Below, one piece after another: positions 39,681 through 47,351 of a stretch of DNA of 64,000 bases. The notes under the pieces were generated by a model, which ran no database searches, had not been told where the DNA came from, and was given only the letters and a program-made list of their open reading frames with translations. The translations under genes were made by a program, and so were the position numbers. Position 1 is the stretch's first letter. Each line of letters starts with the position of its first letter. Source of the DNA: Sinomonas terrae (lineage in GTDB: Bacteria > Actinomycetota > Actinomycetes > Actinomycetales > Micrococcaceae); NCBI RefSeq assembly GCF_022539255.1, contig NZ_JAKZBV010000001.1, positions 1,054,001 through 1,118,000 on the forward strand, read 5' to 3'.

Positions 39681-39700
39681 GGCCGCCCCTCGGGGCGGCC
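39681..39700 (+). terminator. Hairpin after glmM
   Basis: GGCCGCCCC (39681-39689) and GGGGCGGCC (39692-39700) form a perfect palindromic stem 3 bp after the stop. No T-run follows, so it may be factor-dependent or incomplete. Confidence 0.55.
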
Positions 39701-39746
39701 CGCTCCAGTGCAGGGGCGCCTCATCAAAAGAAAAGACGGCCCCGCC

Positions 39747-41318
39747 ATGATGACCCCTCACGAGACCCATACGAAGGAGATCCGACCTTGGCCTGCGCTC
39801 TGGGCGCTGGTCATCGGCTTCTTCATGATCCTGATCGACACGACCATCGTCTCGGTCGCAAACCCCTCGATCCAGACTGGGCTGTCCACGACCACAGACA
39901 ACGTGATCTGGGTCACCAGCGCATACCTGCTCACGTACGCGGTCCCGCTGCTGGTGACGGGCCGGCTCGGTGACCGATTCGGGCCGAAGAACATCTACCT
40001 GATCGGCCTGGTGGTCTTCACCCTGGCCTCGCTGTGGTGCGGCCTGTCCAACCTCCTGCCGGGCAGCGGCATCGCGAACCTCATCATCGCCCGCGCGGTG
40101 CAAGGCCTCGGTGCCGGACTCATGACGCCGCAGACGATGGCCGTCATCACGCGCACCTTCCCGCCCGAGAAGCGTGGAACAGCCATGGCCCTCTGGGGCG
40201 CGACTGCAGGCTTCGCCACGCTCGTGGGCCCGATCCTCGGCGGCCTGCTCGTCGACGTCTTGGGCTGGGAGTGGATCTTCTTCATCAACGTCCCGATCGG
40301 CGTCGTCGCCTTCGTGATGGCCGCGATGCTGGTGCCCCGGCTCGAGACGCACAGCCATAGCTTCGACTGGCTGGGGGTGCTCCTCTCGGCGGCCGGCATG
40401 TTCTTCCTGGTCTTCGGCCTTCAGGAGTCGAACACCTACAACTGGAACGGCTGGGTGTGGGCGTCGGTGATAGCCGGTATCGCCTTCCTCGCGCTGTTCG
40501 TCCTCTGGCAGGCCCTGAACAGGAAGGAGCCCCTGCTTCCGCTCACGTTGTTCAAGGACCAGAATTTCTCGCTGGCGAATGCCGCGATCTCGGCGGTCGG
40601 CTTCGCGATCACCGCGATGTTCATCCCGCTGATCTACTTCTTCCAGGCCGTCCGCGGGATGACACCGCTCGAGTCCGCCCTCATGGGCACACCCTCAGCA
40701 GTGCTGACGATGATCCTCGCCCCGATCGCCGGTCGCCTCACGGACAGGGTGCATCCGCGCTACCTCGTCGTTCCGGGCGTGATCCTGGTCGGGCTCGGGA
40801 TGTGGCTCTACTCCGCGATGCTCTCCCCGAGCATTGCGTGGGGCCTGCTGCTCGTGCCCTCATTCGTGATGGGCCTGGGCAGCGCGTTCATGTGGGGGCC
40901 GATCGCGACCACTGCGAACCGGAACCTGCCGCTGCGCGCAGCGGGTGCCGGTTCGGGCGTGTTCAACACGACCCGGCAGGTCGGCGCCGTCATCGGCTCG
41001 GCCGCGCTTGCCGCGCTGATGACCAACCGCATCAGCACGGACATCAAGGCCGCGCTCCCTCCCGGGAGCAAGGTCGCGGGGGGCCAGCTCACCACCTCGA
41101 ACTCGACCGTCCTGCCAGCGTTCCTGCACGATGCCTTCACTCAGGCCATGAGCGAGACGCTCATCCTGCCCGCATCGGTCATCCTGGTCGCCGCAGTGTG
41201 CGCGCTCTTCTTCGTCAAACCCCACCACCTTCGCGCCGAGCAGGCGCAACCCGTCGGGCAGGCGGGGGATCAAGGCTCCCGCCCGGCATCAGCACGGGGC
41301 CAAATGGAGACTGACTAG
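39747..41318 (+). CDS. MFS DHA2 family drug/metabolite exporter (EmrB/QacA type)
   Basis: A 523-residue proton antiporter with about 14 membrane helices. Helix 1 carries FFMILIDTTIVSVANPSIQ, the D-T-T-I-V motif of 14-TMS DHA2 pumps; motif A is VTGRLGDRFGPKNIY; motif C-like sequence AGFATLVGPILGGLL lies in helix 5. A helix near 355-375 and a C-terminal polar tail follow. Start ATG 39747 is preferred; an in-frame GTG at 39708 would lie in the glmM terminator region. No TetR-type regulator is adjacent, so substrate and control are unknown. Confidence 0.88.
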   Translation: MMTPHETHTKEIRPWPALWALVIGFFMILIDTTIVSVANPSIQTGLSTTTDNVIWVTSAYLLTYAVPLLVTGRLGDRFGPKNIYLIGLVVFTLASLWCGLSNLLPGSGIANLIIARAVQGLGAGLMTPQTMAVITRTFPPEKRGTAMALWGATAGFATLVGPILGGLLVDVLGWEWIFFINVPIGVVAFVMAAMLVPRLETHSHSFDWLGVLLSAAGMFFLVFGLQESNTYNWNGWVWASVIAGIAFLALFVLWQALNRKEPLLPLTLFKDQNFSLANAAISAVGFAITAMFIPLIYFFQAVRGMTPLESALMGTPSAVLTMILAPIAGRLTDRVHPRYLVVPGVILVGLGMWLYSAMLSPSIAWGLLLVPSFVMGLGSAFMWGPIATTANRNLPLRAAGAGSGVFNTTRQVGAVIGSAALAALMTNRISTDIKAALPPGSKVAGGQLTTSNSTVLPAFLHDAFTQAMSETLILPASVILVAAVCALFFVKPHHLRAEQAQPVGQAGDQGSRPASARGQMETD

Positions 41319-41392
41319 TCGAGAAGGGGCCTGAGGCCGCCGAGCCGGCCCCTCGGAGCTTCCCGGATGGCACGCCTTAGCCGGGCGGCTGA

Positions 41393-42754
41393 TCAGGATC
41401 CGATGCCCGTGAGGGTAGTGAAGACCCCGATGGCGCCGGCAACGGCCATGATGGCGGCAGTGGACCACCCGATGATGGTGGTCACCCTTCCGTTGGCGTA
41501 TTCGCCCATGATCTTCCGGTCCCCGGAGACGAGCATGGTCACGATCAGGAACGGGGCGGCGGCAATGCCGTTGACCACGGCGACGAAGACCAACAGGCCG
41601 ATCGGGTCGCTCAGGGCCAGGGCGAGCAGGATTCCGCCGATGATCCCGGCCCCCAGAAGGCTGTAGAAGACCCGGGCGTTGCGGGGGCTCCGGTCGAAGC
41701 CCCAACGGGTGCCCAGGAGCCCGGCGAGCCCGACCGAGCCCGAGCCTGCGAGGACCGGGATCGCGAGGAATCCGGTGCCGATAAAGCCTATCGAGAACAG
41801 CGCTTTCGCCGCTGGCCCGGCGACCGGCGCCAATGCCTTGGCTGCGTCCGCGGCGGTGGCGATCTGTACCCCATTCTTCCCGAGGGTCGCCGCGCTGGCA
41901 GCGATGATCGCGAACATGACCAGCACTGAGAAGGCCATCCCGGCGAAGACGTCCGCGCGGGCTGCTCGGAGCTTCTGCCTCGCCCGAGCGTCGCCGCGCT
42001 CGGGCAGGGCGACAGGGAGGTTCCCGCCGAGGTCCTCGGCACGCATCTCCTCGACGCGGTGCGCGGACTGCCAGAAGAACAGATAGGGGGAGATGGTCGT
42101 CCCCAGGACTCCGACGAGCAGACCGAGGTAGTCCCAGCTCCACCTGAACTGCACTCCGGCCAGACCGGCGAGGACATCGCCCCAATCGACCTTGGCGACG
42201 AACAGGACCGCGACGTAGGCCAGCAGGGCCAAGCACAGCCATTTGAAGACCTTCGCGATGACCGCGAACGAGCCCGTCATCAGGGTCACCGCGATCGCGC
42301 ATCCGGCGACGGCGGCCCAAAGATGGTCTGGGCCGGCGCCGAGCAGTTCCATTCCCTGCCCTATGGCCATCAGGTCTGCTGCAATGTTCAGCGTGTTCGC
42401 GACCAACAAGGCCACAACGAGAATGCCGATGACGATTCGGGGCCGGCGGGAGAACTTCCTACGGATCAGAGTCCCCAAGGGCTCTCCGGTGGCGAGGGCG
42501 GTCCGGTCTGAGATCTCCTGGACGGAGATCATCATCGGCAGCGTCACGGGAGCCGTCCAGAGCATCCCGTTGCCGAAGGTAGCCCCCGCCTGCGCATAGG
42601 TCGCAACTCCCGAAGGGTCGTCGTCGGCCGCCCCGGTCACCAGACCCGGCCCCAGGAGCCGCAGGTACCGCCGGAGACGCCCCTCCTGCACAGCCTCCTC
42701 AACAGCCACCCTCTGCTCAAGGCCATCTGGGGTGCGACTGTCTGCCTCCGTCAT
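41393..42754 (-). CDS. Nramp-related divalent metal transporter, non-canonical site
   Basis: A 453-residue transporter with 11 membrane helices and LeuT-like fold typical of Nramp proteins. Helix 1 has DDDPSGVATYAQAG where classical Nramp has DPGN; helix 6 has TTISPYLFFWQ where classical Mn/Fe carriers have A-M-P-H. The Met and His that select soft transition metals are therefore missing, as in a large Nramp-related bacterial group. Metal specificity (Mg, Mn or other) is open. ATG 42754 has GAGAGGGG upstream. It is convergent with the MFS exporter. Confidence 0.85.
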   Translation of the reverse strand: MTEADSRTPDGLEQRVAVEEAVQEGRLRRYLRLLGPGLVTGAADDDPSGVATYAQAGATFGNGMLWTAPVTLPMMISVQEISDRTALATGEPLGTLIRRKFSRRPRIVIGILVVALLVANTLNIAADLMAIGQGMELLGAGPDHLWAAVAGCAIAVTLMTGSFAVIAKVFKWLCLALLAYVAVLFVAKVDWGDVLAGLAGVQFRWSWDYLGLLVGVLGTTISPYLFFWQSAHRVEEMRAEDLGGNLPVALPERGDARARQKLRAARADVFAGMAFSVLVMFAIIAASAATLGKNGVQIATAADAAKALAPVAGPAAKALFSIGFIGTGFLAIPVLAGSGSVGLAGLLGTRWGFDRSPRNARVFYSLLGAGIIGGILLALALSDPIGLLVFVAVVNGIAAAPFLIVTMLVSGDRKIMGEYANGRVTTIIGWSTAAIMAVAGAIGVFTTLTGIGS

Positions 42755-42872
42755 AGGGCCCCTCTCGTCGACTGAACAAAAATTCGCATCGCAAGTGGCC
42801 GTTTACCCCGGGGGAGGCAGGCCAAGCAGTGGGCCCTCGCTCAGGGCAGCCGACGGCGATAGGCAGCTGACG

Positions 42873-43433
42873 CTACGGCATGCGGTCCGCGCTCCGGATT
42901 GAGTCGTCCCTGAGAGTGGTCCGTGGTTTCGACGTTGGGATCCGCCAGAGCCCGACCACGTAGCTTCCCAGAGCGAGGGCGAAGAGCGAGGCCATGATCA
43001 TCGAGCTGAAGTCCTCGCCGTAGTTCAGGAAGCTCCCACCATTGAAGCCGGCGCCTAGAACCGCTAGGAATCCAACCGTCGTACTGACGACGGCGGCGCG
43101 GCTCCCGCTGCGCGTCGCAGCGAGCAGCGCGGCCAGGGCCATCAGGACCAATGCCAGTCCCAGGCCCGCGTGCAGGGCGAGCCAGATGCCACCGTGGGCG
43201 AGTGCCCATGCGACGCTCTGAGTGACGCCGCTGAAGTATTCGGGTGGCTTGGCTCCCGGGTGGCTGTCGGGGACCTTGACGAATAGGTTCACGGCCATAC
43301 CTAGCAGGAATTGGCACAGGAGTGCGAAGGAGAGCACCAGTTCGAGGCCGCGAACTGTGCGGAGCCGACCGGTCCCCGCGCGCGGTGCTGCTCGCCGGCC
43401 GTTCCTCGCGGGCTCTCTTCTTGTAGCGGACAT
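42873..43433 (-). CDS. Four-helix membrane protein of unknown function
   Basis: A 186-residue protein with a basic N-terminus and four hydrophobic segments (about 30-50, 82-105, 112-130, 143-162). A conserved-looking loop FVKVPDSHPGAKPPEYFSG lies outside, with WALAHGGIWLALHAGLGLAL next. No family assigned. ATG 43433 has TAGCAT 6 nt upstream on the minus strand and no ribosome-binding site. It is divergent from the methyltransferase. Confidence 0.65.
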   Translation of the reverse strand: MSATRREPARNGRRAAPRAGTGRLRTVRGLELVLSFALLCQFLLGMAVNLFVKVPDSHPGAKPPEYFSGVTQSVAWALAHGGIWLALHAGLGLALVLMALAALLAATRSGSRAAVVSTTVGFLAVLGAGFNGGSFLNYGEDFSSMIMASLFALALGSYVVGLWRIPTSKPRTTLRDDSIRSADRMP

Positions 43434-43445
43434 GGCGCGATGCTA
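43434..43445 (-). promoter_or_regulatory. -10-like element for leaderless start
   Basis: The minus strand reads TAGCAT (complement at 43440-43445), 6 nt, ATG 43433. The divergent gene at 43504 has the same architecture. Confidence 0.45.
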
Positions 43446-43491
43446 CTTCTCGTTGAGGCTTGGGGACGAGGCTTTGCCCGCCATTCACCCC

Positions 43492-43503
43492 TAGTCTGGG
43501 TCC
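43492..43503 (+). promoter_or_regulatory. -10-like element for leaderless start
   Basis: TAGTCT (43492-43497), 6 nt, ATG 43504. No Shine-Dalgarno sequence. Confidence 0.45.
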
Positions 43504-44610
43504 ATGCGCCAGCCGCCGCCCGCCGTCGTCCGTCAGGCCCTTCTCAGGCCCGCGCTTGTCCGAGGAGTGCAGCGCCTCAGCGCCGCACTCGGCCGGGCGG
43601 GCAGCGCACTCCAACCGCCGCAGGCCCGGTTCCTCCAGCTTACCGGCGGTGTCGGCTCGATCATGCTCATGCGCGCGGCGGTCCAGACGGGGCTCGTCGA
43701 GCCTCTCGCGCACGGCCCGCTCACGGCTGGAGCGATCGCGGCCCAGCTCGGGCTCCACGCCGATACCGTTCACCGGGTGCTCCGGGGGCTGGCCGTGTAC
43801 GGGCTGACCCGCCTCGACCGGGCTGGCCGGTTCTCGCTCACCAAGACCGGACGTCTGCTCCTCGACAGCCACCCGCACACGATGGCCGGCTGGATCCGGT
43901 ACATGACCTCGCCGATGGTCATCGAAGGCTGGTCGCGGCTTCCCGAGACGCTGCGCGACGGCCGTCCCGCCTTCAACGCGGCGACGGGGACCACGATCTG
44001 GGAGCACCTCGCCCAGCATCCCGACGAGGAGGAGGGCTTCGCGCGGACGATGCGCGAGCTCACCCTCATGGCGGCGCCGCTCATCGTCGCAGCGTATCCC
44101 TGGCCTGAGGAAGGGACGGTCTGCGACGTGGGCGGCGGCGTGGGATCGATGCTCGCGGAGGTGCTGCGGGCGCGGCCGGGGCTCTCCGGTCTTCTCGTCG
44201 ACCAGGTAGGCCCGCTCGGTGGGGCGGGGGAGTATCTGGCGTCGCGGGGCGTGGAGGGGCGCGTAACCACGGTCGAGGGCGACCTGTTCGAGGGGTTCGC
44301 GGCAAGCGCCGACATCTACCTGCTCAAGGACGTCCTGCATGATTGGGACGACGAGCAGTGCGCCCGGATCCTCAGGACGGTCCGCGCCGCAGCTCCCGCC
44401 GGAGCCCGGCTGCTCGTGCTCGAGTGGCTTCAGGAGCCCAATCGCGCCGAATTCCCGGTCTCGATCTCGGACATCATGATGCTCGCCCAGACCGAGGGCA
44501 GGCAGCGCTCGGCCGAGGAGTTTTTTGCCCTCGCGGCGCCAGCGGGTTTCGCGCCGGGCCGCGTCGTCGACACGGGGGCCTACGGACTCGTCGAGCTCGT
44601 CGCCGTGTGA
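43504..44610 (+). CDS. SAM-dependent O-methyltransferase, COMT/acetylserotonin type
   Basis: A 368-residue class I methyltransferase with an N-terminal winged-helix dimerisation domain (about 40-120: GPLTAGAIAAQLGLHADTVHRVLRGLAVYGL) and a Rossmann domain with the SAM motif CDVGGGVGSMLAEVL (207-221). DVLHDWDDEQCARILRTV supplies the catalytic-His region of plant-type O-methyltransferases. Such enzymes act on small aromatic or carotenoid-like molecules; no biosynthetic genes are adjacent, so the substrate is unknown. It converges with the transglycosylase gene, 3 bp away. Confidence 0.85.
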   Translation: MRQPPPAVVRQALLRPALVRGVQRLSAALGRAGSALQPPQARFLQLTGGVGSIMLMRAAVQTGLVEPLAHGPLTAGAIAAQLGLHADTVHRVLRGLAVYGLTRLDRAGRFSLTKTGRLLLDSHPHTMAGWIRYMTSPMVIEGWSRLPETLRDGRPAFNAATGTTIWEHLAQHPDEEEGFARTMRELTLMAAPLIVAAYPWPEEGTVCDVGGGVGSMLAEVLRARPGLSGLLVDQVGPLGGAGEYLASRGVEGRVTTVEGDLFEGFAASADIYLLKDVLHDWDDEQCARILRTVRAAAPAGARLLVLEWLQEPNRAEFPVSISDIMMLAQTEGRQRSAEEFFALAAPAGFAPGRVVDTGAYGLVELVAV

Positions 44611-44613
44611 GGC

Positions 44614-45690
44614 TTAGCCGACGCCCTCGGACTGCAGCCGCTTCGCGACGTCCTGCGGCATGGTCGAACAGCCGTCCGAATTGCCCTCGGTGGCCGCGTG
44701 ATCCGCAGCGGTGTCCGTGATCCCGATCGTCTTGACGGCCGCCTGCCAGCCGCCCATCCCGTCGAGCTGCCGCGGCACCCAGACGTTTGCCGCGCCGTTG
44801 ATGAGGTCCACGGCCTCCGGGTTCGCGGTCGCGCTGATGTCGAGCCCCCCGGTCGGCGCGCGCCGGACGTTGTCCGGGTCCGGCAGCACGCCCATGAGCT
44901 GCTCTGACTCGTACTGCGTGAGCTGCGAGGGCGGCGCGTTGAAGTAGTACCAGCTCGCCGCGCAGATCCCGAACAGCTTCGGCCCGAACTGCGCGTAGTT
45001 GAGGTACAGCTCCATGATCCGTTCCTTCGGCATGAGGAAGTCGAACTCCTCGGAGAGCCCGGCCTCGATGCCCTTGCGGAGCGGGTCCTGGCTCGGCCAC
45101 AGGAAGATGTTCTTCACGAGCTGCTGAGGGACTGTGGAGCCACTGGGGTCTGGCTGCCCGGAGGTGAACGCTTGGGCGCGGGCCATGAAGTCGTCGATCG
45201 AGAAGCCGCCGGCTCGCGTGCCGAGCTGCTCGTCCTCGTGGGCGATCACGGATGCGATCGTGTAGCGGCTGATGTGGTCGATCGAGACGTACTGGTAGAC
45301 CGTCGGGCCACCGGCCTCGAGCATGAACGCGGTGCGCGAGGGAGTGATCCAGTTGTACGCGATCGTCGTGACGAGGCTCCCGAGGATCGCGATGACTGCC
45401 AGGATTGCGGTGAGCCGGAGGGCCCGCCGGAACCGGCCGCGCGGCTTCTTGGCCTTGCCGGCCTTGGACTTCGGCGGCCGGGGGACGCGTGGCAGCCGCC
45501 CTCGCCCACGCCGCTCACGAGGCTCGTCGTCCTCCGGCTCGAAGGGAGTGAGAGCCGGCATACGACGGCGGTCCCTCCAGCCCTGCTGAGAGGGCGCCGA
45601 GGGCTCTGCCTCCACAGGGCCCAGAGGCGTGATCCCGCGTCCGCGGAGGCGGGGAGGAGGCAGCGGCGTCGTGTCGGCCTGGTAGTCCAT
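44614..45690 (-). CDS. Monofunctional GT51 peptidoglycan transglycosylase
   Basis: A 358-residue protein. Residues 1-95 are a basic, Pro/Arg-rich cytoplasmic region; one membrane helix (LTAILAVIAILGSLVTTIAYNW, about 96-117) follows; the rest is a GT51 domain. The catalytic Glu is in HEDEQLG; the family's ED-x-x-F-x-x-H reads ED-x-x-L-x-x-R. Other motifs, STVPQQLVKNIFLW, KERIMELYLNYAQFG and FGICAASWYYF, fit MtgA-like enzymes that polymerise lipid II. No transpeptidase domain is present. A TAGACT hexamer about 60 nt upstream and a CAGGAGC ribosome-binding site precede ATG 45690. Confidence 0.88.
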   Translation of the reverse strand: MDYQADTTPLPPPRLRGRGITPLGPVEAEPSAPSQQGWRDRRRMPALTPFEPEDDEPRERRGRGRLPRVPRPPKSKAGKAKKPRGRFRRALRLTAILAVIAILGSLVTTIAYNWITPSRTAFMLEAGGPTVYQYVSIDHISRYTIASVIAHEDEQLGTRAGGFSIDDFMARAQAFTSGQPDPSGSTVPQQLVKNIFLWPSQDPLRKGIEAGLSEEFDFLMPKERIMELYLNYAQFGPKLFGICAASWYYFNAPPSQLTQYESEQLMGVLPDPDNVRRAPTGGLDISATANPEAVDLINGAANVWVPRQLDGMGGWQAAVKTIGITDTAADHAATEGNSDGCSTMPQDVAKRLQSEGVG

Positions 45691-45774
45691 GGTGAGCGGG
45701 CTCCTGGGGGTAGCGAGATGGGTCCCATGGAGAGGGCGGGCCGGGTCAGTCTAGGCGAAGAACCTCAAAGCGAG

Positions 45775-45804
45775 CGGCCGCCCACCTCGAAAGGGGGGCG
45801 GCCG
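45775..45804 (-). terminator. Hairpin downstream of mscL
   Basis: CGGCCGCCC (45775-45783) and GGGCGGCCG (45796-45804) form a perfect 9-bp stem 30 bp beyond the mscL stop on the minus strand; a short CTTT follows within 10 nt. Confidence 0.55.
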
Positions 45805-45833
45805 TCGTCGTGCGTTTCGGTTGGGGGAGCCGC

Positions 45834-46223
45834 TCAGCGCTCGCGGGCAGTGAGCGCGTCGCGGATCTCGGTGAGGAGCGCGATCTGGGGCTCGACCGGC
45901 TCGTCGGCGGTCTTGTCGTGGATGCCGAGACGGCGGTTGCGGCGCTCGATGAGGTGGTTCATCGGCATGACGATCAGGAAGTAGATGGCCGCCGCGACAA
46001 TGATGAAGTTCACGACGGCGGTGAGGAACACGCCGATCTTCACGGGGCCGAACACGAGGAAGTTGTCGAAATTGGGCTGCCCCACGATCACGGAGATGAT
46101 CGGCATGAGGACGTTCTGGACGAGGGCGGTAACGACCGTGTTGAACGCGGCGCCCATGATGACTGCCACCGCAAGGTCTAGGACGTTGCCCTTCATGATG
46201 AAGGCTTTGAATCCGTTGAGCAT
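45834..46223 (-). CDS. mscL: Large-conductance mechanosensitive channel MscL
   Basis: A 129-residue MscL with the N-terminal amphipathic helix MLNGFKAFIMKGNVLDLAV, pore-lining helix 1 (AVAVIMGAAFNTVVTALVQN), extracellular loop, helix 2 (FLTAVVNFIIVAAAIYFLIV) and a charged C-terminal bundle. It opens under membrane tension to relieve osmotic downshock. The start is fixed by homology at ATG 46223; TACCCT lies 7 nt upstream. A much longer in-frame reading exists but has no homology. Confidence 0.95.
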   Translation of the reverse strand: MLNGFKAFIMKGNVLDLAVAVIMGAAFNTVVTALVQNVLMPIISVIVGQPNFDNFLVFGPVKIGVFLTAVVNFIIVAAAIYFLIVMPMNHLIERRNRRLGIHDKTADEPVEPQIALLTEIRDALTARER

Positions 46224-46236
46224 GCCGCCAAGGGTA
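46224..46236 (-). promoter_or_regulatory. -10-like element for leaderless mscL
   Basis: The minus strand reads TACCCT (complement at 46231-46236), 7 nt, ATG 46223. No Shine-Dalgarno sequence. Confidence 0.4.
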
Positions 46237-46312
46237 ACGTGGGCATAGCGGACGTTATGTGAATTCGGGGTGATCATCTGGTGCGTGTCACCGGCGTATG
46301 CCCCAGTCGGAA

Positions 46313-47278
46313 TCAGACCTTGCGAAGAAGCATCCGCCGGATCGAGTGGTCCGCGTCCTTGCTCAGAACGAGCTGGGCCCTGCCGCGGGTCGGCAGGACG
46401 TTCTGGACGAGGTTCGGCTCGTTGATCGATTTCCAGATGCCGCGCGCCGTCGAGATGGCCTCCGTGTCCGAGAGCGAGGCGTAGCGGTGGAAGTAGCTCT
46501 CCGGCTGGGCGAAGGCGCCGGACCGGAGCTTGAGGAAGCGCTGGACGTACCACTCCTCGATCGAGCTCGTCTTGGCATCGACGTAGATCGAGAAATCGAA
46601 GAAGTCGCTCAACGCCAAGCCGGTCGTGCCGTCGAGTCGGGGCCGCGCGGGGGCTAGGACGTTGAGGCCTTCGACGATGAGCACGTCCGGCCGGCGCACC
46701 ACGACCTCGCGGCCCGGAACGATGTCGTACGTCAGGTGCGAGTACCACGGCGCGCGCACTTCCTCCGCGCCGGACTTGATCTCGGCCACGAACCGCAGGA
46801 GGGCTCTGCGGTCGTACGACTCGGGGAAGCCCTTGCGGTCGAGCAGCCCGCGGCGCGTGAGTTCCGCGAGCGGGTACAGGAACCCATCGGTGGTGATGAG
46901 CTGCACATCGGGTGTGGAGGGCCAACGGCGAAGCATCTCGCGCAGCACGCGGGCGATGGTGGATTTCCCGACGGCGACCGATCCCGCTACGCCTATAACG
47001 AACGGAGTGCGCTGCGTTTTCTCTCCGAGGAACGTCTGGGTCGCGCTGTGCAGCTGGCCCGAAGCCTCGACGTAGAGCGAGAGCAGGCGGCTGAGCGGGA
47101 GGTAGACCTCGCGGATCTCGCGGAGGTCAAGGGGGTCGCCGAGACCGCGCAAACGGTCGATGTCCTCTTGGTTGAGAGGCTGCTCCATGCGGTTCGCGAG
47201 CTGGGACCAGCGCGCGCGGTCGAGCTCGACAAAGGGAGTGGCCCCGTCGCCGTCGAACTCGTTCCTGTCCAGATTCAC
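46313..47278 (-). CDS. coaA: Type I pantothenate kinase
   Basis: A 321-residue P-loop pantothenate kinase, first enzyme of coenzyme A synthesis. The Walker A is GVAGSVAVGKST (97-108). Other motifs are LITTDGFLYP with the catalytic Asp, DKGFPESYDRRALLRF-type sequence (RKGFPESYDRR), and VLIVEGLNVL. Start GTG 47278 is preceded by CAGAAT at 7 nt on the minus strand, suggesting a leaderless message. It is divergent from glmS, and the two starts share a 73-bp region. Confidence 0.95.
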   Translation of the reverse strand: MNLDRNEFDGDGATPFVELDRARWSQLANRMEQPLNQEDIDRLRGLGDPLDLREIREVYLPLSRLLSLYVEASGQLHSATQTFLGEKTQRTPFVIGVAGSVAVGKSTIARVLREMLRRWPSTPDVQLITTDGFLYPLAELTRRGLLDRKGFPESYDRRALLRFVAEIKSGAEEVRAPWYSHLTYDIVPGREVVVRRPDVLIVEGLNVLAPARPRLDGTTGLALSDFFDFSIYVDAKTSSIEEWYVQRFLKLRSGAFAQPESYFHRYASLSDTEAISTARGIWKSINEPNLVQNVLPTRGRAQLVLSKDADHSIRRMLLRKV

Positions 47279-47291
47279 TCAGGTGATTCTG
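47279..47291 (-). promoter_or_regulatory. -10-like element for leaderless coaA
   Basis: The minus strand reads CAGAAT (complement at 47286-47291), 7 nt, GTG 47278. Confidence 0.4.
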
Positions 47292-47338
47292 CCAACCCGC
47301 TCGCCCTGAGCGAAATACGCTGGCAAATGAGTCCCCGG

Positions 47339-47351
47339 TAGGATGTTCGGC
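47339..47351 (+). promoter_or_regulatory. -10-like element for leaderless glmS
   Basis: TAGGAT (47339-47344), 7 nt, ATG 47352. It also overlaps an upstream in-frame ATG at 47343, which supports 47352 as the real start. Confidence 0.5.

Noticed and set aside
38262..40358. 698-codon minus-strand open frame opposite glmM and the MFS gene
   Set aside because: Shadow of glmM; Arg/Ala/Asp-rich composition without domain signatures.
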